Shown: one piece after another, positions 25,406-34,701 of the stretch
Layout: each line of letters begins with the position of its first letter
Numbering within the stretch: position 1 is the first letter of the stretch
DNA from: Caulobacter sp.
Lineage (GTDB): Bacteria > Pseudomonadota > Alphaproteobacteria > Caulobacterales > Caulobacteraceae
Length of the DNA stretch: 64,000 nucleotides
Direction of reading: 5' to 3'
Assembly (NCBI GenBank): GCA_016125585.1
Contig: WGLL01000010.1
Location: 1 to 64,000 of the forward strand
The notes under the pieces: model-generated
What the model was told of the DNA's origin: nothing
Database searches by the model: none
The model's input: the letters and a program-made list of their open reading frames with translations, nothing else
Position numbers and translations under genes: made by a program

Positions 25406-27976
25406 CTAAAGTCTGGTCCCTTCGATTACCAAGCCGAGACGCCGGGAGATGTCATCTCTCTGCTTCTTGGCCTCAGCGGTTCTTACAGGGTCGGACTTCA
25501 ACTCAGCATCTAAGAGCTTCAAATCGACAGCTCGCAATTCCAAGTTTACGTCAAAATAGTCTTTGATCGGAATCTCGCCCAGCAGGCGTTCTGCTGTCCG
25601 CCAATCTCTCTCAACCAATGCCGCTCGCGCCTGTAGTTGGACGGCATCTGAGTCCCGTCGAGCTGCTCGTGCGAGAGCGACGGTTTCAGGCAGCTTGGTA
25701 TTGTCTCCAGTTTCCACTTCGATCGCGCACTCCAGAAATTTTAACGTCACTCTGTTTGCCCGGGGAGCCAGCTTTGCCCGCTCCAGCGCCTCCCTGGCGA
25801 CATCAAAATCGCCCGAGCGAAGTGCGCTACCTGCCTGATAGATCGCTAGCTCGCCAAACTCGTTCTCTCTATTGCCGAGCACTGCGCGGAGTTGATCCGC
25901 TTCCTTATGGCTGCGAGCCCCTCTAAGCGCTCGAATTTTCATGATGACCAAGCCCGTATCACGCATCAGTCGTGACTCGTCGATTTTCGAGAGGGCGTCC
26001 AGCGCGCCTGTAAAGTCTCCAATGCGAATGCAGATGCGCGCCAGCATTCGCACATTTCTCGTAAGGAAATTTCGACTCGCTAGCGCGCGCTTTATGCTCG
26101 CTGCCGCGCCGGTGTAGTCCCGCTTTTCGTGAAATAGAAAGGATCCGTGAATATAGTCCGCCGAAGAAAATCCCTTCTTCCTCATAAAAGAAATTATTTC
26201 TTGGGGGTACTTTCCAAGTCGAACAGCCGCGTCGGCACCATAATAGAGTGTATCTTCCTGCGTGTCATCACTACCCCGGACTGCCATTGCTAGTTTAGAA
26301 AGTGAATATGCCTTCTCGAAATAGGCGTTACTATCCGGAGGCGAGCTTTCAATGCCCAATCTATGACTGTTGTCGACCATTGTTTTCAAGCTGGACGGGG
26401 TGATCACCGACCGAATGACATCGGGAACGTCTTGATCTAGCCCAATGGCGCCCACCAAAAGGGATTCCACAAGGGAGACGTCAATCTCTCCCTTTTTAAA
26501 CTGGTCAAGTAATAGATTGGCGACGCGGTTGAATGAATCGCTGTCATGCTCTTTGCTTAAGCGTCTATATGAATACCCTACGACGCCGGGCACTTTGTAG
26601 TTTCCCTGATCTACCTGATCCACCAAGGAAAATTCATTGAGCTCCCAAAGCGCAGAAATAACTTCAGACTTTTGGTTTTCAGAAAAGGCAGCTGCAATGG
26701 AGTTAGCGTTCAGCCGCGGAAACCAACTCAAAAGCTTTAATATTTGCTTGTGAATTTTTGGAAGAGATTTGCTATCGAGAAGTTGTCGTAGTATTTGTGC
26801 TTGAAAGGTCTCAATTACGTCCGGATAAGCCAGCAGGCTATCCAAGCTCTTGCCGCCGTTAACGAGGTAGCCGACATAGTTGGCTGTCGCGGGATGCCCG
26901 TGAATTTTGCCGGCGATGCGTGGAAGTTGTTCGGGTCTGAGAAAGCGTTCATGAATGCGATCAGTCAGGATTGACTCGACGGTGTCAGAGTCCAGCTCTT
27001 CAAGATGATACTGTTTAACGTTGTCATGACCGATCAGAGCCTCGGGCGAAAATCGACGTTCGGAAACTAATACGACCCGGAGTCCAGGGTGAGTTGCCGC
27101 TGCGTCGAACACCTTTTTCAACCAAGGGCTGACATCTTTGGAGCGGTCGCGAAGTCCCCAGCGGCTCTTGATGACGACTGGTTGATTGGTCTCGCCCCAA
27201 TGAGCCAAATGAGCAAGGATCGTCTTTGCTTTATCCTCGTCAGAAAGTTCGTCAAAAGCTGATATTTGTTTGGAGATTTCGTCCGGCGTAAGAGCACCAC
27301 GAATGTCCTGAAGAAAGGCTAGGTGCCAATCAACGGCCGAAGCATTGTCCGCCAATTCGAATACGGGCCCGGCCGCCTGCATAGACTTGAAGGCGTTGTC
27401 TACAAGCTGTCGGGTGAAGGTCGTGCGGCCCATCCCTTGAACGCCACTAATTATGACAAAGTTCACCGGCTTTCCGGTCTCTGCGGGGGCCTTTCGAATC
27501 TCAAGTGCGGCACGCCTCAGGAGCGCCTCACGTCCTGGGAACGACTTCCGAGCCTCAGGCTCGTAATGGTCGATGGCTAGTTGATACTGGTGTTCTATAG
27601 TTCGGGCGGCGTCACTGGGAGTAAATGACGCGGGCACACACCAATATTTCTTCATCCATTCGGGAAGTGAAGAGTGGGTCGAACCCTTTATCGGATACAC
27701 GACGACCTTCATGGCGGCGTCATGAATTTGTTGAACTTCTGCTAGGGTTTGCTCAAAGCGAACCCAATCTGTATGTGAATTTGGTGAATGGAAAGCCACA
27801 AAAACAGACGCGCGGGAAATGCCAGACTTCATCTGTTCTAGGGATACCGTCCCCGGATTTATGGACAACGTATCGTAAAAGACCTTCGATTGATCGAGGC
27901 GCTTAAGTACTAATTCAACCTGGGTTTTGTCAGTGCTGGCATGTGAAAGAAAAATGGTACCACGTTCCGGCTGCAT
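25406..27976 (-). CDS. TIR-domain NTPase with helical repeats, probable antiphage protein
   Basis: An 856-residue protein. Residues 7-120 form a TIR domain (GTIFLSHASTDK, SISRAS-like segment at 51-57, DWVRFEQTLAE with Glu75 in the place of the catalytic glutamate of NAD-cleaving TIRs). Residues about 170-430 are a STAND/AAA-like NTPase with the P-loop GVQGMGRTT near 182, in which the usual Lys is Arg. From about 560 to the end are TPR-like helical repeats. This TIR-NTPase-repeat order is that of STAND defence sensors that deplete NAD+ on phage recognition. ATG 27976 has AGGGGGAG 4 bases upstream. Codon use is clearly AT-richer than in the neighbours, a sign of transfer. Confidence 0.8.
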   Translation of the reverse strand: MQPERGTIFLSHASTDKTQVELVLKRLDQSKVFYDTLSINPGTVSLEQMKSGISRASVFVAFHSPNSHTDWVRFEQTLAEVQQIHDAAMKVVVYPIKGSTHSSLPEWMKKYWCVPASFTPSDAARTIEHQYQLAIDHYEPEARKSFPGREALLRRAALEIRKAPAETGKPVNFVIISGVQGMGRTTFTRQLVDNAFKSMQAAGPVFELADNASAVDWHLAFLQDIRGALTPDEISKQISAFDELSDEDKAKTILAHLAHWGETNQPVVIKSRWGLRDRSKDVSPWLKKVFDAAATHPGLRVVLVSERRFSPEALIGHDNVKQYHLEELDSDTVESILTDRIHERFLRPEQLPRIAGKIHGHPATANYVGYLVNGGKSLDSLLAYPDVIETFQAQILRQLLDSKSLPKIHKQILKLLSWFPRLNANSIAAAFSENQKSEVISALWELNEFSLVDQVDQGNYKVPGVVGYSYRRLSKEHDSDSFNRVANLLLDQFKKGEIDVSLVESLLVGAIGLDQDVPDVIRSVITPSSLKTMVDNSHRLGIESSPPDSNAYFEKAYSLSKLAMAVRGSDDTQEDTLYYGADAAVRLGKYPQEIISFMRKKGFSSADYIHGSFLFHEKRDYTGAAASIKRALASRNFLTRNVRMLARICIRIGDFTGALDALSKIDESRLMRDTGLVIMKIRALRGARSHKEADQLRAVLGNRENEFGELAIYQAGSALRSGDFDVAREALERAKLAPRANRVTLKFLECAIEVETGDNTKLPETVALARAARRDSDAVQLQARAALVERDWRTAERLLGEIPIKDYFDVNLELRAVDLKLLDAELKSDPVRTAEAKKQRDDISRRLGLVIEGTRL

Positions 27977-28228
27977 TGCTCCCCCTAGGCGCGCATTCTG
28001 TTCTGCTGGCATTCGATCCGCGTTCCCTCTCGCCATCCGACAAGGCGATGAGACCACACCCTCGGGCTGCCAGTCGATAGTGTCGCCTCGAACAACGGGC
28101 GATGCAAGCGGTGGTTGAGAGTCGGACTGTGAGTCGGTTGGGATGCAGTCGTTGCCCGTGTTGGTCAACGCTACCAAGTGTAACGTTTTTGCTTAGCCAC
28201 GAGGCGCAGTGACGGAACTTCTGCGCCC

Positions 28229-30472
28229 CTACCGCTTCCCCTTCCGAAACGCCTCCGCCGCCTCCACCCGCGCCTGCTTCCGCAGCGCCTTCGGCACGCT
28301 CGCGTCCACCGCCTCGCCCGCTCCCGTCAGCGCTTCGTTCGCAAACTCCAGGTCGAGCAGCTTCAGCCGCTTGATCTCGTCGCGCAGCCGGGCCGCCGTC
28401 TCGAATTCCAGGTTGCCGGCCGCATCGCGCATCCGCGTCTCCAGGTCGCGCAGCGTGGCCTGGAAGTTGTTGCCCAGGAACGGCTTGGCGTCCTCCGCCA
28501 CGCCGGCGTCGATGCGGACGTGGTCGCGTTCGTAGGGGCTGGCGAGGATGTCCTTGATGCGGCTCTTGACGCTTTCGGGGGTGATGCCCTGTTCGAGGTT
28601 CCATTGCTGCTGCTTCTCGCGGCGCCGCCGGGTCTCGCCCATGGCCCGTTCCATCGAGCCGGTGATGGTGTCGGCGTAGAGGATGACCTTGCCGTCGACG
28701 TTGCGGGCGGCGCGGCCGATGGTCTGAATCAGGCTGGTCTCCGAGCGCAGGAAACCCTCCTTGTCGGCGTCTAGGATGGCGACCAAGCCGCACTCGGGGA
28801 TGTCGAGGCCCTCGCGCAGCAGGTTGATGCCGATCAGGATGTCGAAGGCGCCCAGGCGCAGGTCGCGGATGATCTCGATGCGTTCGAGGGTGTCGACGTC
28901 GCTGTGCATGTAGCGGACGCGCAGGCCCTGCTCATGCATGTATTCGGTGAGGTCCTCGGCCATCTTCTTGGTCAGGACGGTGACCAGGGTGCGATAGCCG
29001 CGCTCGGCCGTCTCGCGGGCCTCGGCGATGACGTCGTCGACCTGGCTGGTGTTGTTCTTGCTGACCGGGCGGACCTCGACCGGCGGGTCGATCAGGCCGG
29101 TGGGGCGGATCACCTGTTCGGCGAAGACGCCGCCGGCCTTGTCCATCTCCCAGGGGCCGGGGGTGGCCGAGACGTGGACCGTCTGGGGGCGCATGGCCTC
29201 CCATTCCTCGAACTTCAGCGGGCGGTTGTCGAGGCAGCTGGGCAGGCGGAAGCCGTACTCCGCCAGGTTCCATTTGCGGCTGTAGTCGCCTTTGTACATG
29301 GCCCCGATCTGCGGCACCGTCTGGTGGCTCTCGTCGGTGAAGAGCAGGGCGTTGTCGGGGATGTATTCGAAGAAGGTCGGCGGCGGCTCGCCCGGGCGGC
29401 GGCCGGTCAGGTAGCGGCTGTAGTTCTCGATGCCGGCGCAGGAGCCGGTGGCCTCGATCATCTCGATGTCGAAGGTGGTCCGCTGTTCGAGGCGCTGGGC
29501 CTCCAGCAGCTTGCCGTTGGCCACCATCCAGTCGAGGCGCTGTTTCAGCTCCTTCTTGATCTCATTGACCGCCTGACGAAGGGTCGGGCGCGGGGTCACA
29601 TAGTGGCTGTTGGCGTAGATCTTCACCGTCTCCAGCTCGGCGGTCTTCCTGCCGGTGAGCGGGTCAAATTCCTGGATCGTTTCGATCTCATCGCCGAACA
29701 GGCCGATGCGCCAGGCGCGGTCCTCATAGTGGGCCGGGAAGATCTCGATGGTGTCGCCGCGACGGCGGAAGGTCCCGCGCTCGAAGGCGGCCTCGTTGCG
29801 TTTGTATTGCTGGGCGACCAGATCGCCCATCAGCTGCTTCTCGTCGATGCGGTCGCCGACCGTCAGGCTGAAGGTCATGGCCGTATAGGTCTCGACCGAG
29901 CCGATGCCGTAGATGCAGGAGACCGAGGCCACGACGATCACGTCATCCCGCTCGAGGATGGCGCGGGTGGCGCTGTGGCGCATGCGGTCGATCTGCTCGT
30001 TCCGGCTGGAATCCTTCTCGATATAGGTGTCGGTCCGGGCGACGTAGGCTTCCGGCTGGTAGTAGTCGTAGTAGCTGACGAAATACTCGACGGCGTTGTC
30101 GGGGAAGAAGGACTTGAACTCGCTGTAGAGCTGGGCCGCCAGGGTCTTGTTGGGGGCCAGGATCAGGGCCGGCCGCTGGGTCTCGGCGATGATGCTGGCC
30201 ATGGTGAAGGTCTTGCCGCTGCCGGTGACGCCCAGCAGCACCTGGTCATGCTCGCGGGCCTTGATCCCCGCGACCAGCTCCCTGATCGCCGTCGGCTGGT
30301 CGCCGGCCGGCTCGTAGTCGGCGACCAGATTGAACCGCCTGCCGCCTTCCGACTTCTCCGGCCGCGCCGGCCGGTGAGGCGTCCACAGGGCGGGGGCGTT
30401 AGGGGCCGCCAGGTCATGGACGAACGCCGCGGAGACGTCCTGGACGCCGGAGAGATTGGTCTTGGAAGCCAT
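28229..30472 (-). CDS. uvrB: Excinuclease ABC subunit B
   Basis: A 747-residue helicase-like subunit of the UvrABC nucleotide excision repair complex, which verifies damage and positions UvrC. It has Walker [11 protein letters not shown] near residue 80, the beta-hairpin region [11 protein letters not shown] near 137, [16 protein letters not shown]-like [12 protein letters not shown] with [15 protein letters not shown], and [10 protein letters not shown], plus a C-terminal UVR motif (residues 670-705) for UvrC/UvrA contact. It is slightly longer than E. coli UvrB because of an N-terminal extension of about 45 residues. No LexA box was recognised upstream. It is not in an operon. Confidence 0.97.
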   Translation of the reverse strand: MASKTNLSGVQDVSAAFVHDLAAPNAPALWTPHRPARPEKSEGGRRFNLVADYEPAGDQPTAIRELVAGIKAREHDQVLLGVTGSGKTFTMASIIAETQRPALILAPNKTLAAQLYSEFKSFFPDNAVEYFVSYYDYYQPEAYVARTDTYIEKDSSRNEQIDRMRHSATRAILERDDVIVVASVSCIYGIGSVETYTAMTFSLTVGDRIDEKQLMGDLVAQQYKRNEAAFERGTFRRRGDTIEIFPAHYEDRAWRIGLFGDEIETIQEFDPLTGRKTAELETVKIYANSHYVTPRPTLRQAVNEIKKELKQRLDWMVANGKLLEAQRLEQRTTFDIEMIEATGSCAGIENYSRYLTGRRPGEPPPTFFEYIPDNALLFTDESHQTVPQIGAMYKGDYSRKWNLAEYGFRLPSCLDNRPLKFEEWEAMRPQTVHVSATPGPWEMDKAGGVFAEQVIRPTGLIDPPVEVRPVSKNNTSQVDDVIAEARETAERGYRTLVTVLTKKMAEDLTEYMHEQGLRVRYMHSDVDTLERIEIIRDLRLGAFDILIGINLLREGLDIPECGLVAILDADKEGFLRSETSLIQTIGRAARNVDGKVILYADTITGSMERAMGETRRRREKQQQWNLEQGITPESVKSRIKDILASPYERDHVRIDAGVAEDAKPFLGNNFQATLRDLETRMRDAAGNLEFETAARLRDEIKRLKLLDLEFANEALTGAGEAVDASVPKALRKQARVEAAEAFRKGKR

Positions 30473-30688
30473 CGCCTGAAGGTAGGTCGCGCGGGGGCGC
30501 GAGGCTAGAGGGGCCGCGAGCGGCTGCTGACACCCAATGGCGGCAGGATGGCGATGGTTCCTCGACCGTCCGGCGCGATCACATAGGCAACCGCCCCTTC
30601 ACAGCCCCCGGGGGGGATTGACCCCCCATAGTAGGGATGACGGCCGGCGGCGGCCTCTGCTGTGCTGGGGCACATTCAGGAGATTGCC

Positions 30689-31108
30689 ATGCCCAAGTCC
30701 GCCACGCTCGCGTCCGCCCTCGTCCTGCTGGCCCTGCCGGTCGCCGCATCCGCCGCCGAACCGCTCGATGGGGTCTGGGAGGGGGCCTATACCTGCTACC
30801 AGGGCAAGACCGGCCTGACCCTGACGCTCGACGCGACGCCGTCGGGCGAGGTGACCGGGACCTTCGCCTTCTGGCCCCGCGGCGACAATCCGGGCGTGCC
30901 GAGCGGCCGGTTCGCGGTGCGCGGCCGGGTCACGGCCGGCGGCGAGCTGGAACTCCACGGCGACCACTGGATCAACCAGCCGACCGGCTACGCCATGGTC
31001 GGGCTGAGCGGCAAGGCCTACGCGGGCCAGAACGGCGACAAGGACGTGCTCGTCGGCCGGGTGACCGACCTGGAGGGCTGCACCGAGTGGGCCGCGCGGC
31101 GGAAGTAG
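30689..31108 (+). CDS. Exported protein of unknown function
   Basis: A 139-residue protein with a signal peptide (1-22, ending VAASAAE). The mature part starts PLDGVWEGAYTCYQGKTGLTLTL and continues as a likely all-beta, lipocalin-like or avidin-like fold: EVTGTFAFWPRGDNPGVPSGRF, then GELELHGDHWINQPTGYAMVGLSG. Two cysteines (in YTCYQ and EGCTEW) could form a disulfide in the periplasm. The ATG at 30689 has AGGAG 6 bases upstream. The family is not one I can name. It converges with the next gene. Confidence 0.7.
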   Translation: MPKSATLASALVLLALPVAASAAEPLDGVWEGAYTCYQGKTGLTLTLDATPSGEVTGTFAFWPRGDNPGVPSGRFAVRGRVTAGGELELHGDHWINQPTGYAMVGLSGKAYAGQNGDKDVLVGRVTDLEGCTEWAARRK

Positions 31109-31124
31109 CCGCTCCGGCCCGGCC

Positions 31125-31577
31125 TCAGCCGTACTTGCCGGTGTAGGCGTCGCGGATGTCGAGGCAGATGCTGCGCTGGGTGTTCCAGGGGCTGGCCGGG
31201 CCGGAGCCGCCGGTGCGGATCATCTCGCGGACATTTTCGCGGCCATAGGAGACCTGCAGCAAGGCCAGGTCGACGGCCACCTTGTGGTCCATGCCCCGGT
31301 CCCGCTCCAGCCGGTCGATGGCGGCGAGCAGCATGGCCTTGCCGATGTCGCGATCGGCGTCCGCCTGGTCGGTTTCGCCGAGCAGGCTGTGGCGGTCGAA
31401 GGCGGCGGCGAACATGCCGGCGCACTGGGCCTGGAGCTTCCACCAGGGCTGGCCGATGCTGCCCTCGGTGAGGCCGGTCGCGGCGCCGCGATTGAACACA
31501 AGGTCGCCGGCCATGGCCGGGGCCGCGGCGGTCGCCGCCAGAGCCAGGGCGCAGGCCGCCGCGATAATCTGCTTCAT
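31125..31577 (-). CDS. Exported protein, tandem paralogue 1
   Basis: A 150-residue periplasmic protein with a signal peptide (1-23, ending APAMAGD). The mature sequence begins DLVFNRGAATGLTEGSIGQPWWKLQAQCAGMF and ends with NTQRSICLDIRDAYTGKYG, giving two conserved cysteines likely to be bridged. It is mostly helical. It is a paralogue of the gene just upstream, shares the LTE-G-P-W-QAQCAG and RS-CLD-AY landmarks, and its ATG overlaps that gene's stop by 4 bases, so the two are coupled. Function unknown. Confidence 0.75.
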   Translation of the reverse strand: MKQIIAAACALALAATAAAPAMAGDLVFNRGAATGLTEGSIGQPWWKLQAQCAGMFAAAFDRHSLLGETDQADADRDIGKAMLLAAIDRLERDRGMDHKVAVDLALLQVSYGRENVREMIRTGGSGPASPWNTQRSICLDIRDAYTGKYG

Positions 31578-32044
31578 TGTCCGTTCCAGCTGGTCTGGGT
31601 CCTGTAGGCCTCGGCGACGTCGAGGCAGGTGCTGCGGGCGAAGTTCCAGGTCGAAAGTTCGCCCTCGCTGCTGGCCACGGCGGCGGCGCCGTCGGCCCGG
31701 GCCTTGAGGACGGCCGGGCTGATCACCTGCAGCGCCTCGGCCTTGGTCAGGCCGCGATCGCGGCGCAGGCGGGCGATGGCGTCATCGGCGAAGGACAGGG
31801 CCAGGGTCCTGGCTTCCTCGGCGCCGGCGGTGTCGCCCTGTTCGCCGAGATACTGGGCGGCGGCGCCGAACAGCCCGGCGCACTGGGCCTGGGCGGCCCA
31901 GTAGGGCTTGCCGTCGAGGGACTCGGTGAGGCTGTCGGGGGCGGCCTGGTAGAGCAGATCGCCGGCCGCGGCGGGGGCGGTGAGGGCGGTGGAGGCCGCG
32001 GTCGCCAGGGCCAGGGCGGCGACGGTATGGACGAGCATCTTCAT
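31574..32044 (-). CDS. Exported protein, tandem paralogue 2
   Basis: A 156-residue periplasmic protein with a signal peptide (1-27, ending APAAAGD). The mature part reads LLYQAAPDSLTESLDGKPYWAAQAQCAGLFGAA and closes with ARSTCLDVAEAYRTQ, the same two-cysteine frame as its downstream neighbour. GGGAGA lies 7 bases before the ATG. This is the first gene of a two-gene unit that arose by tandem duplication. No known domain is recognised; an envelope-sensing or inhibitor role is a guess. Confidence 0.75.
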   Translation of the reverse strand: MKMLVHTVAALALATAASTALTAPAAAGDLLYQAAPDSLTESLDGKPYWAAQAQCAGLFGAAAQYLGEQGDTAGAEEARTLALSFADDAIARLRRDRGLTKAEALQVISPAVLKARADGAAAVASSEGELSTWNFARSTCLDVAEAYRTQTSWNGQ

Positions 32045-32457
32045 GACGATCTCCCGGGAATTGGGCGCAAGCCGAAACACGGCGATCATGGTGACTCGCT
32101 CTGCTCCGACGCGCAATGGAAGAGAGGCGGGCGGGGCAGAGATGTGGGTGAGTATTGATCGCGCGGCGGGGGAAAATGCCGCACTGCGGCTTTCCCCGGG
32201 AGTCCGGGCGATTTCACAATAACTAGAGGGTGTTAACCATAGGACCCGCGATATCTGGGGCGATGCTCGATGCTGCAATGCAGCATGAACTTGCGAATCA
32301 GCCACATTTGGGCCATAAAGTCTGGCATAAGGACCACCTCGGCCAATTCCTGACATCGGCCGAATCTCGTCGCACCGCCGCCCGTGTGGGATTTTCCGGC
32401 CGTTCGACGTCGATACGGGGGGCGCATCCTGCCCCTGTCGCACAGGACTAGAGAGCT
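32045..32457. other. Divergent intergenic region with a 17-base palindrome
   Basis: These 413 bases separate the exported-protein pair from the cell wall hydrolase gene. No credible gene is seen. The region is AT-richer in its middle and holds a 17-base palindrome (ATGCTGCAATGCAGCAT, 32270-32286) and a TAACTAGAGGGTGTTAACC stretch at about 32219-32237. It should carry promoters for both sides, but no confident -35/-10 pair could be assigned. Confidence 0.4.
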
Positions 32458-33588
32458 TTGATTTCGCTACAACGGAGCCGCGCTGGCGCGCGAGCCCTGA
32501 CCGTCGGCGCATCGACTGGCGCCGCCATGGGCCTCATCGTCGCGGCCGCCTATATGGCGGGCACCGCAGACGCGCGCGAACAGCACGTCCGTCTCTCGTC
32601 GCTGGCTCACGCCGCCGACGGACAGTTTTCCGAGGCCGCCCTGCGCGACCGCGTTCTCAATATGGATCCCGCCACCCTGGCTGTCGCCCGTCGGCACGAT
32701 CCGATGTCCACGGCCGCTGACGCGCAACGCGATCGCCAGTCAGCCCTGCTCGCCGCCCGCCTCGAAAAGCGCGCCGGCAAGGACAGTAACGCGGCCGGCG
32801 CCGGTTTGTTGCTTCGCGCCAGCTTCGGCGGCCCCTTCAACCCGGCCGCCCAGCCCTTCCGCTTTACCGGCGCGCTGGACGCCTCGCGCGATCTCGATTG
32901 CCTCACCAAGGCGGTCTACTACGAGGCCCGCGGCGAGACCCCGGCCGGCCAGGCGGCCGTGGCCCAGGTGGTGCTCAACCGCGTTCGCCACCCGGCCTTC
33001 CCCAAGAGCGTCTGCGGCGTGGTGTTCCAGGGCGCCTACAGCCGCGGCGCCTGCCAGTTCAGCTTCGCCTGCGATGGCTCGATGCAGCGCGGTCGCGAGC
33101 CCGGCGCCTGGCGGCGGGCCGCGCGGATCGCCGAACGGGCGCTGGGCGGCTATGTGATGGCCTCGGTCGGCAACGCCACCCACTTCCACACCGTCAACGT
33201 CTCCCCCGGCTGGGGCCCGCGCATGGTGCGGGTGCAGCAGGTGGGCATGCATATCTTCTATCGCTTCGGCGGCCGCAGCGGCGCGCCCGGGGCCTTCGGC
33301 GAGACGCCGGAGCTGTCGCGTGACGGCATGGAGAGGGTCCAGGCGACCAGCATGCCGACCGGCCCGGTGCCCTATGAGATCATCACCGGGTCCGGCGCGC
33401 GGGTGATCCTCGCCTCGGCGGTGTCGGAGTCCCCGGCGCCGGCGGCGAAGACCCCCTCGGCAAAGGCCACGGCGGACGCCGCTGCGGTGAAGGACTCAAA
33501 GCCGGCGCCGGCCAAGGCGCCGGCGGCCAAGCCGGCCGTTCCGGCTATGGCTGCTCCGCAAGCTGCGCGGCCCGTAGCCGCTTCCTGA
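32458..33588 (+). CDS. SleB-type cell wall hydrolase (copy 1)
   Basis: A 376-residue envelope protein with an N-terminal signal or anchor segment (about residues 17-40) and a Hydrolase_2/SleB catalytic domain at about 140-275. Landmarks are DCLTKAVYYEARGETPAGQAAVAQVVLNRVRHP with the catalytic Glu in YEARGE, then SVCGVVFQGA, CQFSFACDG, and ATHFHT. Such enzymes cut peptidoglycan glycan or peptide bonds. The C-terminal 60 residues are Ala/Lys/Pro repeats (AKAPAAKPA). The TTG at 32458 gives the longest frame; ATG 32524 (MGLIVAAAYM) is an alternative start. Its 3' end overlaps the convergent SDR gene by 44 bases. A paralogue is at 44203. Confidence 0.85.
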   Translation: MISLQRSRAGARALTVGASTGAAMGLIVAAAYMAGTADAREQHVRLSSLAHAADGQFSEAALRDRVLNMDPATLAVARRHDPMSTAADAQRDRQSALLAARLEKRAGKDSNAAGAGLLLRASFGGPFNPAAQPFRFTGALDASRDLDCLTKAVYYEARGETPAGQAAVAQVVLNRVRHPAFPKSVCGVVFQGAYSRGACQFSFACDGSMQRGREPGAWRRAARIAERALGGYVMASVGNATHFHTVNVSPGWGPRMVRVQQVGMHIFYRFGGRSGAPGAFGETPELSRDGMERVQATSMPTGPVPYEIITGSGARVILASAVSESPAPAAKTPSAKATADAAAVKDSKPAPAKAPAAKPAVPAMAAPQAARPVAAS

Positions 33589-34366
33589 CCAGGCCGGGCA
33601 TGAAGCGCAGGGTCAGGGCGAGGGACTTCCCCGCCTGGCCGACGATGTAGTTGAGCTTGCCGCCCTTGCCCTGGGCCGCGTCCCAGATCACCTGGGCGGC
33701 TTCCTCGACCGTATAGACCGGCGATCCGCCCTCGCGGATGGCGTCGGCGATCTTCATATTGGTGCCCTGGGCGCCGGCGTTGAGGATCGGGGTGTCGACG
33801 AACCACGGCATGATGCAGCGCACCGCCACGCCAAAGCGGCCGAACTCGCCCTCCAGCGCTTCCGAGAGGCCGCGGACAGCGAACTTGCTGGCCGCATAGA
33901 TGGCCATCCGCGGCGCGCCGAACAGGCCGGCGCAGCTGGCGACATTGATCAGGGTCGAGCCCGGGGTCGCCTTCAGCAGGTCCAGGCCGGCCCGGGCGCC
34001 GTTGATCACGCCCTTCACATTGATGTCGATCTGCAGGTCGCCCTCCTCAGGGCTCTGCTCCTCGAGATAGCCGTAGCGGGCGATGCCGGCGTTGTTGAGC
34101 AGCACGTCGAGGCGGCCGCCGCTGGCCTTGCCGAAGGCGGTCATCGCCCTGCTCCATTGGCCCCGGTCGCGGACGTCGAGATCGAGGGTGACGCCGTTGC
34201 CGGGGCCGATTTCGGCCAGGGCCTGCTTCAGGCCGGCCTTGTCGATGTCGGCCAGGCCGACGAACCAGCCTTCACGGGCGAACCGTTTTGCGGCGCCCAG
34301 GCCGATGCCGCTGGCCGCCCCGGTGATGAAGATCGACTTGCGTCCGCTGGCGCTCGCGGTGGCCAT
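33545..34366 (-). CDS. Short-chain dehydrogenase/reductase
   Basis: A 273-residue Rossmann-fold oxidoreductase. The cofactor motif is TGAASGIGLG at about residues 15-24, Asp in GLADID near 40 suggests NAD(H) preference, NNAG is at about 90, and the catalytic Ser...Tyr-x3-Lys reads SCAGLFGAPRMAIYAASKFA (Tyr near 156, Lys near 160). The long C-terminal tail after residue 220 is typical of SDRs that act on lipids or retinoid-like alcohols. Its substrate is unknown. It overlaps the 3' end of the convergent hydrolase gene. Confidence 0.9.
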   Translation of the reverse strand: MATASASGRKSIFITGAASGIGLGAAKRFAREGWFVGLADIDKAGLKQALAEIGPGNGVTLDLDVRDRGQWSRAMTAFGKASGGRLDVLLNNAGIARYGYLEEQSPEEGDLQIDINVKGVINGARAGLDLLKATPGSTLINVASCAGLFGAPRMAIYAASKFAVRGLSEALEGEFGRFGVAVRCIMPWFVDTPILNAGAQGTNMKIADAIREGGSPVYTVEEAAQVIWDAAQGKGGKLNYIVGQAGKSLALTLRFMPGLVRKRLRAAQLAEQP

Positions 34367-34431
34367 GGGCCGCCTCCCTGTGTCTGTTTATTATCGTTGA
34401 TCAGATGCGGGAAGCGGCCGGGGGTCAAGCG

Positions 34432-34608
34432 TCAGCTGTTGTCCTCGACGGGGGCCGCCGGGCCGTTCTTCTTGATCGAGTCGATGGCGTTCTGGGCCGA
34501 GGCCTTGGAGGCGTAGCCCTCGGTCGAGAACATGATCTCGCTGTTGAACTTGAAGCGGACGCGGAACTCGCCAGCCTTGTCCTTGTAGATCTCAAACTTG
34601 TGGGCCAT
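34432..34608 (-). CDS. YegP family protein (DUF1508)
   Basis: A 58-residue protein that reads MAHKFEIYKDKAGEFRVRF, KFNSEIMFSTEGYASKASAQ, NAIDSIKKNG and a short acidic tail. One copy of the DUF1508 beta-beta-alpha unit (EIYKD-GEFRVRFK-N-EI-ST-GY-SK-A-NAI-S-K) is complete; E. coli YegP has two in tandem. Its role is unknown, though these proteins are abundant in stationary phase in some bacteria. ATG with GGAGAC upstream. The real frame is overlapped by a longer spurious one. Confidence 0.9.
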   Translation of the reverse strand: MAHKFEIYKDKAGEFRVRFKFNSEIMFSTEGYASKASAQNAIDSIKKNGPAAPVEDNS

Positions 34609-34701
34609 GGCCGTCTCCTGTGTTGGCCGCCCGACATTGGCAGGCGGCGGCGGTTCGCGTCCAGAGCAAGGTGCGGCAATTCTCCCCCCGAAATGGGGAC
34701 G

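Noticed and set aside
28178..28228. Extension of the TIR protein to a start at 28177
   Set aside because: The frame is open, but the added residues do not resemble a TIR N-terminus and the ATG at 27976 has a strong ribosome binding site directly before the domain.
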